A stretch of 64,000 nucleotides of DNA from CAWDLX01 sp046728155 (GTDB taxonomy: Bacteria; Actinomycetota; Actinomycetes; Mycobacteriales; Micromonosporaceae): positions 1 to 64,000 of the forward strand of contig JBKPDY010000112.1 of the NCBI GenBank assembly GCA_046728155.1, in the 5' to 3' direction. The notes below the pieces were generated by a model. It made no database searches. It was not told where the DNA came from and saw only the letters and a program-made list of their open reading frames with translations. Position numbers and translations under genes: made by a program. The stretch's first letter is position 1. Each line of letters starts with the position of its first letter. Shown here piece after piece: positions 37,301 through 46,376 of the stretch.

Positions 37301-39235
37301 CACGGTCGCGGTGAGGCCGGGCCGGGCCAGGCTCGTCGCGACGGCGTACAGACCGAGCAGACCGGCAGTACCCGACCTGATCAGGGCGTCTCGGCCCCGG
37401 CTCGCGTAGAGCGAGGTGGTGGTGGCCGCCGTCGAGGCGGCGACGGCCAGGAGCGACGCGGCCCACCACGGGAACGACCCGGTACCCGGTGCGGCGAGGA
37501 GGACCACGGCCCCACCCAGGACGGCCGCGTCGGTCCGCCACGCGGGGGGGGCGACAAGCACGCCGAAGAGCGCGAGCAGTACGGCCGAGAACGGCACCTG
37601 CCAGGCGGTGACGTGGGTCTGTTGGGCGTACCCGATCAGATCGCCCGCCCAGACATGAGGGGATGTCGCGGCCACCAGTACTGCCACGGTCGTGCGGACG
37701 GTCTCGGCGAGTACCACCACGCCGGCGATGGCCGCCGCGACCAAGGCGCCCAGTTGGGGCCCCTGGCTGACCCGCGCTGGCAGGGCGTTCGTGGCGATCG
37801 CCATCACGGCCGCGAGCGCGGCCGTGATGATGAGCGTGTCGTCCGGCAGCGCCAGGTAATCGACCCGGCTGATCGCCGCGATGACGGCGAGCGTGGCGGC
37901 TCCGCCGGCGATCACCCTGACGCGCCTGTCGCTCTGCAGCTGACCGGCGGCCATCCCGACCGCCGCGGCCAGCACAAGATCGAGCGCTGCCGGGACCGCG
38001 CCTCGGGCCGTACCGGCCCGCACCAGACCCTCGGTGGCCAGCACGACCGATGTCGCGAGGGTCAGCCCGAACATCAGCCACGCCAGCTCCCGCAGCATGC
38101 GGGGCCAGCCAAGACCGGTCGGTTGGTCCAGTGCTGACCTGGCTCGGGGACGGAGCCGTCCCGCGGCGAGGATCCGCAACTCGAGCCCGAAGATACCGAC
38201 GGCACCGAGGTTGAACGCCGCTACCACGGCGAAGACGGCGGCGAATCCCTCCCGCCCGAAGTGGAAGTTCACGGCGAGCAGCGGCAGCAACGGCTGGACC
38301 GTGAGCAGCGCGGCGAACTGGGGGGCCCGCAGATGGGTCGCGAACCGGTACGCACCGGCGACCCCGGTCACGAGCGCGAACAGAATCGCCGCGTACAGAG
38401 GTGGATTCAGCGCCCGGACGCCGGCCAGGTCAGCTGTGTAGGCGGTGTAGCCGTCGAGCAGCACGAGCAGAAGGCCGATGCTCGCGATCGTCTCGGCTGT
38501 CGCGAACAGCTTGCCGGTCAAGAGCAACGGCAAGCCGAGGAAGATCGTTGTCGCGACTCCGAGCACCGCCGCCCGCCCGCCGGACGCAGTCGTGTAATAG
38601 ACCCCGGCGATCACGATCGCGGCGATACCGAGCAGGATCGCGCCGAGGGTCAGCTGAGTGTTCTGGGCCGACTGCGGCGAGGTCTCCACCAGATGGGTGG
38701 GCGAACGCGGCCCAGAGACCCGGACGGCCTGATGCGCAGCGGCGGGAGGTTCCACGGCCGGCCCCCGCGGCTGCCTCGGAAGCTGGGCATGGGTCGGCGA
38801 CTCCGCCGTCGTCGGTCGGGTCACAATGAAGGGCCGCGTCGGTGTGATCGGCTCGAGCGCGGGTCCGGTCATGGCAGGGCGGCTTGGTTGGGTCGGGACT
38901 CGGGGTTGCTTCGAGGTCACGGGTTGACCCGGCGGCCCCGTGCCTCCGGTCGACTCGGTACCGGTGGGCCCCGCCGCCTGTTCGCCGACCAGACGTTGGG
39001 CGATCGTGGCCGTGAGCGTCCGGCGCTGCGCGAGCAACCGATCCCGCTGTCGGTCGATCGCGCGGCGGTCGGCGTCGAGCCGGCGGGTATCGTCGTCGAG
39101 CCCCGCGAGGGCCGTACGCACCCGCGCCAGTTGGGCCGCTTCGGGATCGTGCGGCCGGCCACACCGGTGGCAGCCCGCGTCCTGGTCGGCGACCCCTCCG
39201 CATCTCGGGCACGGGTACGTGTCCACGACAGACAC
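34307..39235 (-). CDS. giant polytopic membrane protein, SCO7613-type
   Basis: 1642 aa from GTG 39235. N-terminal zinc ribbon (CPRCGG and CHRCGR, residues 9-26), a short coiled coil rich in Arg/Asp/Gln (about 35-85), a Pro/Thr-rich linker to about residue 175, then some forty hydrophobic segments filling the rest, ending with a short basic tail. It resembles the SCO7613 C-terminal domain-containing family of actinomycetes. Nothing in it points to a transport or enzyme motif. The zinc ribbon/coiled-coil head suggests a cytoplasmic interaction module on a very large membrane scaffold. Downstream of ugd in the same direction, 104 bases apart. Confidence 0.85.
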   Translation of the reverse strand: MSVVDTYPCPRCGGVADQDAGCHRCGRPHDPEAAQLARVRTALAGLDDDTRRLDADRRAIDRQRDRLLAQRRTLTATIAQRLVGEQAAGPTGTESTGGTGPPGQPVTSKQPRVPTQPSRPAMTGPALEPITPTRPFIVTRPTTAESPTHAQLPRQPRGPAVEPPAAAHQAVRVSGPRSPTHLVETSPQSAQNTQLTLGAILLGIAAIVIAGVYYTTASGGRAAVLGVATTIFLGLPLLLTGKLFATAETIASIGLLLVLLDGYTAYTADLAGVRALNPPLYAAILFALVTGVAGAYRFATHLRAPQFAALLTVQPLLPLLAVNFHFGREGFAAVFAVVAAFNLGAVGIFGLELRILAAGRLRPRARSALDQPTGLGWPRMLRELAWLMFGLTLATSVVLATEGLVRAGTARGAVPAALDLVLAAAVGMAAGQLQSDRRVRVIAGGAATLAVIAAISRVDYLALPDDTLIITAALAAVMAIATNALPARVSQGPQLGALVAAAIAGVVVLAETVRTTVAVLVAATSPHVWAGDLIGYAQQTHVTAWQVPFSAVLLALFGVLVAPPAWRTDAAVLGGAVVLLAAPGTGSFPWWAASLLAVAASTAATTTSLYASRGRDALIRSGTAGLLGLYAVATSLARPGLTATVSTALALTAGATAAIAVGWPDRFGAYRERVADAAFGAAAFTLPIAVATFAWLAGLPAGVVLPITMVTTALGVMGAAVSQVAARLPHTASAGAALAAAVATLLFGLLVPGREPVDVGVGVLIVTAALATTGSRIFEVGGGGIAEAVRTLPAAVSAAEDAFAGRPDRPDPAPRRRSIVDTSTLGAALSTAALIVALARLAAVVVPGIGLVTTEAMVLVTASAVLLLPERWRRGPRLGGVAIGGTVALVLAGIAVTEAVHAAMASGPFWSADLVTWTQRVAGWTPYGSQVPVGLLLAAGAFWALLPPPVGEDLGFVTLCVAALSLPATLGLHWWAPVLLAAGLGVVTGLGAALVPPGRPGALPATRRLVLAFLLGGYAVIVASARPASTGVVLGTFVAAGAAVALVGHLRRVAAIVPGTALAAGLAASSGAAATAAAAIGTSAPGVLAAALLLAALGIPVVLVVRAASFGGMPGIGVGIPSVITALAAAVALPAFRDAQTWAAAAALVAVTAVAADIPRESRRPTTPTPLEDLATSDDGDQRPRVPANRGAWVAVVTTVVPAAAIAAVASAPAWLTALAGPYRTLSDVWRGYGHAPVPSAAGGAVITLLLLAGVGAIGAASLGGRRFVLALVLPPLAAMAVVAPAAMATPAGTTSWVALGVAVVAGLGAALSPPALPAATHLLRGTAGIVCVVTGGAGLAGSLATRAGTLTALAVLAAAGATAAAVGRDPNARKVAWFVTAAAAFAFPVTALATADGQLRTGAFFVLAVCGALSGASWQLARFPKRRPEAAVVELTVAIGATFALLLSLSSPRHAAAVLTIWGLLLGVAALRRDRTPRLRQWLVRAALVAELFASWVLLYSVQVALPEAYTLPFAAIALLAGALELRNNNQLSSWLAYGPALVGGFAPSVALVLIGHDAVARWVTLFAVAVLTVIVGSSRGLRAPVMTGGVVVVIVAVAEMIRFLVRGQIAGALLVALAGGILVGFGARSEQRRRARREIG

Positions 39236-39339
39236 TGTCCCACACGGGTCGAGTAGGACCGCCCGGTCAATAGGGCCACCCTACAAGCGTTTCCGACACG
39301 ATAGGGTGCTTCTGCTTACACCAGGATCAGGCACCAGGG

Positions 39340-40788
39340 TCAGGCGCCGGGGCGACCCATACCGCGGTACTGCCAGCCGGCCGCCGTCCACAAGGGCTGG
39401 TCGAGGCAGTTGAGACCGTCGATGACCCGCCGACCGGCCACCAGTTCGCCCAGCGCGACCGGGTCGGCGTAGCGGAACTCCTCCCACGCGGTCAGCACGC
39501 AGACCAGATCCGCGCCGGAGACCACGTCGGTCATGCTCGATCCGTACGCCACCTCTGGCAGGGTCTGCTCGGCGTTGGCCATGCCTTGCGGGTCGTACAG
39601 GCTCACGGCGGCGCCGGTACGGACGAGCATGCGCGCGACGGCGAGCGCGGGCGAATCGCGGACGTCATCCGTGCCCGGCTTGAACGTGGCCCCGAGCACG
39701 GCGATGCGCAGGCTACTCAGGTCGGGGCCGGCCGGCCCATACGGGCGACCGAGCAGATCGGCGGCGAGTTGCACCACGCGACTGCGACGCCGTTGGTTGA
39801 TCAGGTCGACTTCGTGCAGGAAACGCAGCGCCTCCCCGGCGCCGATCTCCTGCGCCCGGGCCTGAAACGCCCGGATGTCCTTGGGCAGGCACGCTCCACC
39901 GAAACCGATCCCGGCGCGGAGGAACTTCTTGCCGATCCGGTCGTCGTAGCCGATCGCCCGGGCGAGCTGGCTCACATCGGCCCCCGATGCCTCGCACACC
40001 TCGGCCATCGCATTGATGAACGAGATCTTCGTGGCCAGGAACGCGTTCGCGGCCGCCTTCACCAGTTCGGCCGTGGCGAAGTCGGTGACGACGACCGGTA
40101 CCTCCCGGTCCTCGTTCATGGCCAGGTCGAAGACCCCCTTGTGCGCGGCGAAGAGCATCGAATGCGCCCACGCGCTCTTGACCCCCAGGACCAGGCGATT
40201 GGGGCGTAGTACGTCTTCGACGGCGAAGCCCTCCTGAAGAAACTCGGGGCTCCAGGCGACCTCGATGCCGAGCTCGGCCGGTGCGTATTTGGAGACGAGC
40301 TGCTCGACCCATTCGGCCGTGCCGACCGGCACTGTCGACTTGCCGACGATGAGCGCCTTGCGCCGCAGCAGCGGGGCGAGTGAGCTGACCGCCGTCTCCA
40401 CATAACTCAGGTCGGCGCCCATGCCGTCGTGCCGCTGCGGGGTGCCGACGCAGATGAAGTGGACATCTCCGAACTCCGCCACCTGGCGATAGTCCGTCGT
40501 GAACCGCAACCGACCCGATGCCACACTGCGACGCAGCATGTCGTCGAGCCCCGGTTCATGGATCGGCACCTCGCCGGCCGCGAGTTTGGCGATCTTCGTC
40601 TCGTCGACATCGAAGCCCAGAACGTCATAACCAAGTTCTGCGAAGCAGATCGCGTACGTCGAGCCGAGGTAGCCGGTGCCCAGGAAGGTCAGCCGGGGTC
40701 GTTGCGCGCCGGACGGGATCGAGACTGAGGTCGGCTGCTGTGCGTGCGGCGGCGGGTAGGCCTGCGTGGGGGAGTAGGGAAAACTCAC
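39340..40788 (-). CDS. UDP-glucose 6-dehydrogenase
   Basis: 482 aa from GTG 40788. NAD-dependent oxidation of UDP-glucose to UDP-glucuronate, a cell-envelope sugar precursor. Rossmann motif LTFLGTGYLG near residue 34, VGKSTVPVGT, and the catalytic Cys300 in GFGGACLPKD. The C-terminal GATFKPGTDDVRDSPA motif is typical. A 30-residue Pro/Gln-rich leader precedes the domain and is not a signal peptide. UDP-glucose is inferred; the family also includes UDP-ManNAc and GDP-mannose dehydrogenases. Confidence 0.88.
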   Translation of the reverse strand: MSFPYSPTQAYPPPHAQQPTSVSIPSGAQRPRLTFLGTGYLGSTYAICFAELGYDVLGFDVDETKIAKLAAGEVPIHEPGLDDMLRRSVASGRLRFTTDYRQVAEFGDVHFICVGTPQRHDGMGADLSYVETAVSSLAPLLRRKALIVGKSTVPVGTAEWVEQLVSKYAPAELGIEVAWSPEFLQEGFAVEDVLRPNRLVLGVKSAWAHSMLFAAHKGVFDLAMNEDREVPVVVTDFATAELVKAAANAFLATKISFINAMAEVCEASGADVSQLARAIGYDDRIGKKFLRAGIGFGGACLPKDIRAFQARAQEIGAGEALRFLHEVDLINQRRRSRVVQLAADLLGRPYGPAGPDLSSLRIAVLGATFKPGTDDVRDSPALAVARMLVRTGAAVSLYDPQGMANAEQTLPEVAYGSSMTDVVSGADLVCVLTAWEEFRYADPVALGELVAGRRVIDGLNCLDQPLWTAAGWQYRGMGRPGA

Positions 40789-40991
40789 GCGTGTCTCCGC
40801 TCGTCGCGCGTCATGAAATCACCGGCACCCCGAGCCGTACTGGCCGCCGGAGCGTTCGCATCGGTCGTACGCCGGGCTGCAGAGTACTCGGCGAGGATAG
40901 TGGTTGCCACGAGATCACGGTATGCGACCCCGCACCAGACCTGCCGCTTCAATGCCGCTACCCTCCGGTAACAACGCGAAGAGGGAGCGGC

Positions 40992-42152
40992 ATGGCGTTC
41001 GACGTGTACGAACTTCCCGAGGAGCACCGGGCGATCCGGGCCGCGGTACGAGCAGTCTGTGAGGGCAAGGTGGCGCCCAACGCCGCGGCGGCCGACGAGA
41101 CCGGTGAGTTTCCCCGCGCTTCGTACGAGGCGCTGCGCGCGTCGGATTTTCACGCCCCGCACATTCCGGCGGAGTACGGCGGGGCGGGCGCCGACGCCCT
41201 CGCCACAGCGATCGTGATCGAGGAGGTGGCGCGCGTATGCGCCTCGTCCTCGCTCATCCCGGCCGTGAACAAGCTGGGCACTGTTCCGCTGCTGTTGGCC
41301 GGATCACCTGACCTTAAGCGGCGTTACCTCGAGCCGGTTGCCCGCGGTGATGCGATGTTCTCGTACTGTCTCTCGGAAGCCGAGGCGGGCAGCGATGCCG
41401 CGTCGATGACGACCCGCGCCGAACGCGACGACGACGGTTACATCCTCAACGGCGCCAAGCGATGGATCACCAATGCCGGGATCTCGGACTTCTACACGGT
41501 ATTCGCCGTCACACCCGGTGGTGAAGCCGCTAGGCGCGCCATCTCCGCCTTCGTCGTGGAGCGATCCGACCCCGGGGTCGGCTTCGGTGCCCCGGAGCGC
41601 AAGCTCGGCATCAAGGGCTCTCCCACGCGCGAGGTGTACCTCGACAACGTCCGGGTCGGACGAGATCGGCTCATCGGGGAAGAAGGCACCGGTTTCGCCA
41701 CCGCGATGCGCACTCTCGACCACACACGCGTGACGATCGCCGCCCAGGCCGTGGGTATCGCGCAGGGCGCACTCGATTTCGCCATCGGGTATGTGACCCA
41801 GCGGCGGCAGTTCGGCCGGCCGGTCGCCGATTTCCAGGGGGTCCAGTTCATGCTCGCCGACATGGGAATGCGTCTGGAGGCCGCACGCCAGCTCACCTAC
41901 GCCGCGGCGGCCCGGTCCGAGCGCGATGAGTCTGACCTCGGCTTCTTCGGCGCGGCGGCGAAGTGCTTCGCGTCGGACACCGCGATGCAGGTGACAACGG
42001 ACGCGGTGCAGCTGCTCGGTGGGTACGGCTATACCCACGACTACCCGGTCGAACGGATGATGCGCGACGCCAAGATCACCCAGATCTACGAAGGGACGAA
42101 CCAGGTACAGCGCATCGTCATGGCGCGCCACCTCCTGAAGCACGCGGTGTGA
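40992..42152 (+). CDS. acyl-CoA dehydrogenase
   Basis: 386 aa from ATG 40992, with AGGGAG upstream. FAD-dependent alpha,beta-desaturation of acyl-CoA. Signatures: YCLSEAEAGSDAASM, KRWITNAG, LGIKGSPTREVYLDNV, RRQFGRPVADFQGVQF, and the catalytic base Glu367 in QIYEGTNQVQR. Full-length. By position next to purE/purK it corresponds to fadE25 (Rv3274c). It diverges from ugd across 203 bases that must carry both promoters; no clear operator seen there. Confidence 0.92.
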   Translation: MAFDVYELPEEHRAIRAAVRAVCEGKVAPNAAAADETGEFPRASYEALRASDFHAPHIPAEYGGAGADALATAIVIEEVARVCASSSLIPAVNKLGTVPLLLAGSPDLKRRYLEPVARGDAMFSYCLSEAEAGSDAASMTTRAERDDDGYILNGAKRWITNAGISDFYTVFAVTPGGEAARRAISAFVVERSDPGVGFGAPERKLGIKGSPTREVYLDNVRVGRDRLIGEEGTGFATAMRTLDHTRVTIAAQAVGIAQGALDFAIGYVTQRRQFGRPVADFQGVQFMLADMGMRLEAARQLTYAAAARSERDESDLGFFGAAAKCFASDTAMQVTTDAVQLLGGYGYTHDYPVERMMRDAKITQIYEGTNQVQRIVMARHLLKHAV

Positions 42153-42185
42153 CGGGCCGGATTCCTCGGACAGTACGATCGGGCT

Positions 42186-42767
42186 ATGACCGCCCAGCCG
42201 GCCTCGAGGTCGACCCGAGTGGGCCCGGACCCCGCGCGCCAGCGCCTCGCCAACTACACGATCGAGGACGTGTTGGCCCTACCGGACGATGCCCCACGCG
42301 TGGAGCTTCGCGATGGAGTGATGCTCGTGGTTCCGTCACCGACCGTCGGGCACCAGAACATCGCGAACCTGGTATGGATGTGGCTACGCGAGCGGGCACC
42401 GCGCGACTACTTCGCGACGACGGCGGTCGGTGTACTTGTTGGGAACTCGGACACGTTCGAACCTGATGTCCTGCTGCTTCGTTCACGTCCATCGATGGAT
42501 AGCCATTTCGTAACGGCAGAGCAGGTGCTACTGGCGGTAGAGGTCGTCTCGCCGGGTACGAGGCGGCGGGACCGATTCGAGAAGCCCGCGGACTACGCCG
42601 CGATGGGCATCCCGTTCTATTGGCGGATCGAGCAGAGTCCCATTCACATCTACGCCTACGAGCTGGGTCCGGCCGATACGTACGAGCTCGTGGACGACTC
42701 GGCCACCGAGATCGCCTTGCCGAGACCGTTCGAACTGAGGTTGGCGGTCGCGGAGATCACCCCGTAG
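42186..42767 (+). CDS. Uma2 family (DUF820) putative endonuclease
   Basis: 193 aa from ATG 42186. Restriction-endonuclease fold: FEPDVLLL and AVEVVSPGTRRRDRFEKPADYAAMG followed by PFYWRIE give the D-ExV-K pattern of Uma2 proteins. About 33 bases after the acyl-CoA dehydrogenase stop, possibly cotranscribed. Uma2 proteins are numerous in filamentous actinobacteria and cyanobacteria; nuclease activity is predicted, biological role unknown. Confidence 0.85.
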   Translation: MTAQPASRSTRVGPDPARQRLANYTIEDVLALPDDAPRVELRDGVMLVVPSPTVGHQNIANLVWMWLRERAPRDYFATTAVGVLVGNSDTFEPDVLLLRSRPSMDSHFVTAEQVLLAVEVVSPGTRRRDRFEKPADYAAMGIPFYWRIEQSPIHIYAYELGPADTYELVDDSATEIALPRPFELRLAVAEITP

Positions 42768-42874
42768 CATCGTCGACCTACCGGGAACCCGGCGCACTAT
42801 CGCCCTTGAGGCATCGAACGCGACTCGACCCGTCGTTTCCGACAAGGAATCCCCGATCTGAGGGTGCCGTTCGA

Positions 42875-43498
42875 TTACGGTGTGGGCTGATCCGGTGGAG
42901 GTGGGACGGGTTCGCGCTCGATCCGATTGGGGGTGTAGACCGCCTGCACCGGCTCCGGCCTCGTGTCGGGCTCGGTCGGGTACGACGAGCCGTACGTGGG
43001 CGTGACAAGTGTCGGTGGCTCGCTGTACGACGGAGCGGCCGTTCCAGGCGCTTGCTGGTAACCCGGCGCCGCGTCATAGGGCAGTCCCGACTCGCCCGGC
43101 CCGGCCCACCGGCGCCGGCTGAAGACGGTGGCGAAGAGCGGGACCGCGAGCAGCAGCGTGCCGGCGCCGACCGGCTGGAGCAGCACGTGCTTCACCCCGA
43201 ACAGGCCGAAGTCGAGCGCTTTGGCGAAACTGGCTGCGTTGAGGAACGCCCAGATCGTCGCGCCGAGGTAGAGCAGCGCGGCCACGACCGGGCCGAGCGG
43301 CGAAAGTCGGGCCATGACCAGCACCGCATAGAGCGCACCGGCGACGAGGCCGGACCCGAGGCCGATCGCGGCGGCGGTCCAGTTGATGTCGGTGGAGGTG
43401 ATGTGCGCGGCGTCCAGTTTGACCGCCGCGAGGCCGGCGGCTATGTAGGTCAGCGGCGCCAAGATGATCGACAGCACAACACTCAGGAGGTGGCGCAT
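42875..43498 (-). CDS. membrane protein with Pro-rich tail
   Basis: 207 aa from ATG 43498. Four transmembrane helices (about residues 3-25, 42-64, 70-90, 104-125) followed by an 80-residue Pro/Ser/Thr/Tyr-rich, presumably cytoplasmic and disordered tail. No motif I recognise. The pattern (four helices plus low-complexity tail) occurs in many actinobacterial proteins of unknown function, including the one beside fbiA in this window. Divergent from the acetoacetate-CoA ligase gene. Confidence 0.72.
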   Translation of the reverse strand: MRHLLSVVLSIILAPLTYIAAGLAAVKLDAAHITSTDINWTAAAIGLGSGLVAGALYAVLVMARLSPLGPVVAALLYLGATIWAFLNAASFAKALDFGLFGVKHVLLQPVGAGTLLLAVPLFATVFSRRRWAGPGESGLPYDAAPGYQQAPGTAAPSYSEPPTLVTPTYGSSYPTEPDTRPEPVQAVYTPNRIEREPVPPPPDQPTP

Positions 43499-43722
43499 CG
43501 AAGCTCACTTTCCGCGGGCCGAGAGGGCATCGACTTCGCACCGTAGCGTGCCAGCCGCCAGCGCGCGACCTGCCGGGTCGTCCGAGCTGGGCAGGCGACC
43601 GGCCGACCATGCAGGATGGGCGCCAGAAGTGGGAGGAGTTGCTGGGTGAACGAGCCGATAATGAGTGCGCCCCGCGGGGCCGCTGGGTGGGAGCAGGGCA
43701 GCGAGCGCGGAGGAGAGCGACG

Positions 43723-45696
43723 TTGACCGTCGGAGACCTGCTCTGGGTTCCGCCGTCCGACATTCTCAACCGGGCCCGTATGGGCGATTTCATGCGGTTT
43801 GTGGCCCGTACCCGCGGACTGGACCTCGACACGTACGAGCAGTTGTGGCAGTGGTCGGTGACCGACCTTGCCGGCTTCTGGGCGGCGATCTGGGAGTACT
43901 TCGGGGTTATTGGCCACACGCCGGCGACGGCGGTGCTCCCCGACGCGCACATGCCGGGCGCCCGGTGGTTTCCCGGTACCTCGCTGAACTACGCCGAGCA
44001 TGTCCTGCGGATGCCTGGGCTCGGCCCGGACGACCCGGCCGTCCTGGCGTACTCCCAGAGCCGGCCCGACCGTGTCGTGACTGCTGGCGCGCTGCGCGAG
44101 GAGGTCCGGCGCGTCCGCTTTGGCCTGCGCCGACTCGGGGTCGGACCAGGCGACCGGGTGGCGGCGTACCTGCCCAACATCCCGGAGACGTTGGTGCTGA
44201 TGCTCGCCACGGCCAGTCTCGGGGCGATCTTTTCCAGCTGCGCCCCGGAGTTCGGTACCCGGTCGGTGGTCGATCGGTGGCGGCAGATCGAGCCGGTGTT
44301 GCTGGTCGCGGTGGATGGTTACCGGTACGGCGACCGACGGGTGGACCGACGGGCGGAGGTAGGCGAGATCCGGGCCGCCCTGCCGTCACTACGCCACGTC
44401 GTGTCGCTGTCCTATCTCGAGCCGCAATCATCTATTATGGACAGTCTGGAGTGGACAGAGCTGGCCGCCGCGACCGAGGCGCCGCTCGAATTCGCCCCCG
44501 TGCCGTTCGACCACCCTCTGTACATCCTCTACTCCTCCGGGACGACCGGTCTGCCCAAGCCGATCGTTCACGGGCATGGCGGAATCCTCCTGGAGCACCT
44601 CAAGTCGCTGGGACTGCATTGCGATCTCGGCCCGGGCGACCGGTTCTTCTGGTTCAGCACCACCGGATGGATGATGTGGAACTTCCTCGTCTCCGGTCCG
44701 GCGGTCGGAGCCGCTGTCGTTCTGTACGACGGCAACCCGGGCCACCCCGACCTCGGTGAGCTCTGGCGGGTAGCCGAGCGGTCCGGCATGACGTACTTCG
44801 GCACGTCGGCACCGTTTCTGCTGGCGTGTCGCAAGGCCGGGACCGTACCCGCTGAGATAGCTGACCTGTCCCGGCTCCGGGCGCTGGGCTCAACCGGCGC
44901 GCCGTTGCCTGTCGAGGGCTTCGTCTGGGTGTACGAAGCGGTCAGCGAGACTGCGCAACTGCAGTCCGTCTCCGGGGGAACCGATGTCTGTACCGGATTC
45001 GTCGGCGGCGCGCCCCTCTTGCCGGTCACTGTTGGCGAGATCGCCTGCCGTTGCCTGGGCGCGAAGGTCGAGGCGTACGACCCGGCGGGACACCCCGTGA
45101 TCGGTACCGTCGGCGAACTGGTCATCACCGCGCCTATGCCTTCGATGCCGGTCGGTTTCTGGGGGGACACCGACGGGTCGCGATACCGCGAGGCGTACTT
45201 CGATGTCTACCCTGGGGTCTGGCGCCATGGTGACTGGATCACCATCACCGACCGCGGGACGTGCATCATCACCGGGCGGTCGGACGCCACGCTCAACCGA
45301 GGTGGCGTACGACTCGGCACGAGCGAGTTCTACTCCGTGGTCGAAGGGCTTAACGAGGTGGTCGACTCGCTCGTCGTGCACATCGAGGGCGCCGACGGGG
45401 GAGCCGGCGAGCTACTTCTCTTCGTCGTCCTCGCCGACGGCGTCGTGCTCGACCACGCATTGCGCTCCCGGATCGCCGGAGAGCTGCGTACGGCGCTCTC
45501 GCCGCGCCATGTGCCGGACGAGATCTACCAGGTCGCCGCCGTGCCACGGACACTTTCGAACAAGAAGCTCGAGGTGCCCGTCAAGCGGATCCTCACCGGA
45601 ACGCCGGTCGATGCCGCCGCAGCCAAGGGCGCGCTGGCCAACCCCGAATCGCTCGCCGCCTTCGAGTCCCTTGCCGCCGCCCGTACCGGCAGCTGA
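43723..45696 (+). CDS. acetoacetate--CoA ligase
   Basis: 657 aa from TTG 43723, with GGAGGAGAG upstream; the upstream in-frame stretch to 43609 lacks protein character. ANL superfamily: YSSGTTGLPKPIVHGHGG (AMP-binding), TTGWMMWNFLVS, GTSAPFLLACR, GDWITITDRGTCIITGRSDATLNRGG in pieces through the hinge, and C-terminal catalytic Lys in RTLSNKKLEVPVK. The length and N-terminal extension match AacS rather than AcsA. It activates acetoacetate for lipid or polyketide synthesis. Sequence around the start resembles the 3' half of the start-codon repeat. Confidence 0.88.
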   Translation: MTVGDLLWVPPSDILNRARMGDFMRFVARTRGLDLDTYEQLWQWSVTDLAGFWAAIWEYFGVIGHTPATAVLPDAHMPGARWFPGTSLNYAEHVLRMPGLGPDDPAVLAYSQSRPDRVVTAGALREEVRRVRFGLRRLGVGPGDRVAAYLPNIPETLVLMLATASLGAIFSSCAPEFGTRSVVDRWRQIEPVLLVAVDGYRYGDRRVDRRAEVGEIRAALPSLRHVVSLSYLEPQSSIMDSLEWTELAAATEAPLEFAPVPFDHPLYILYSSGTTGLPKPIVHGHGGILLEHLKSLGLHCDLGPGDRFFWFSTTGWMMWNFLVSGPAVGAAVVLYDGNPGHPDLGELWRVAERSGMTYFGTSAPFLLACRKAGTVPAEIADLSRLRALGSTGAPLPVEGFVWVYEAVSETAQLQSVSGGTDVCTGFVGGAPLLPVTVGEIACRCLGAKVEAYDPAGHPVIGTVGELVITAPMPSMPVGFWGDTDGSRYREAYFDVYPGVWRHGDWITITDRGTCIITGRSDATLNRGGVRLGTSEFYSVVEGLNEVVDSLVVHIEGADGGAGELLLFVVLADGVVLDHALRSRIAGELRTALSPRHVPDEIYQVAAVPRTLSNKKLEVPVKRILTGTPVDAAAAKGALANPESLAAFESLAAARTGS

Positions 45697-45698
45697 GT

Positions 45699-46376
45699 TT
45701 AGGGCAGTGCCACGGCGTGCTCGGTGTCCAGGCGCGCGGGCAGCCGGGACGGATCGAGGTTGGCGCAGAGCACGATGCTGACCCGGGCCACCAATGGCGC
45801 GACCAACCATTGGCGAGGATCCGACGTACGGTCGGCGTCGATGAGCACCCGCGACCCGGGTACCGGATTCGCGGCGTCGACCAGCTGTGCGTGGGTCGTT
45901 CCGTCGTCCGACGCCATGTCGCCCGGCGCCACCCGTGGCGTGAACCGGTCGCCGTACGAGCGGACCGCTACGACGTAGTCGAGCGTTCCTGGCGGCGGAC
46001 CTGGTTGAAACGGTGCCGCCAACGGCGCCAGCGAGACGGCGTACGTATCGGCCGCGTCGACCCGCGCCCCGCCGGCCACGAAACCCACGTCGCCAGCCGA
46101 GGCGGCCACGACCAGCCCGGCCGACCAGCATCCGAGCAGCACGGCCGCGGTGAGCCAGTGCGGCGGAAGCGCGACCGCGGCGACGTCGCCCGGGGCGAGG
46201 CCGTGGCCGTCGACGAGCAGGTTCGCGGTCTTCGCCACCCAGTTGGCCAGCGTGGCGCCGGAGAGGTCCAGCCGCTCACCGGTAGCGTCGTCATAGAACG
46301 TGATCAAGGGCCTGGTCGGATCGCTGCCGCTCATCGTGGCGAAGGCGGCGATGACCGTAGGCGGATTCGGTGTCAT
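45699..46376 (-). CDS. TIGR03089 family protein
   Basis: 225 aa from ATG 46376. It resembles the N-terminal half of AMP-forming enzymes: ITFYDDATGERLDLSGATLANWVAKTAN in segments, LAPGDVAAVALPPHW and WSAGLVVAAS, but has no P-loop (SGTTGxPK) and no C-terminal domain. This is the TIGR03089 family of actinobacteria, equivalent to Rv3268. Probably a non-catalytic derivative of acyl-adenylate ligases. It is convergent with acetoacetate-CoA ligase, two bases between stops. Confidence 0.82.
   Translation of the reverse strand: MTPNPPTVIAAFATMSGSDPTRPLITFYDDATGERLDLSGATLANWVAKTANLLVDGHGLAPGDVAAVALPPHWLTAAVLLGCWSAGLVVAASAGDVGFVAGGARVDAADTYAVSLAPLAAPFQPGPPPGTLDYVVAVRSYGDRFTPRVAPGDMASDDGTTHAQLVDAANPVPGSRVLIDADRTSDPRQWLVAPLVARVSIVLCANLDPSRLPARLDTEHAVALP

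Noticed and set aside
34434..39245. Several long plus- and minus-strand frames overlapping the giant membrane protein
   Set aside because: Very Arg/Pro/Gly-rich translations typical of shadow frames in high-GC DNA.
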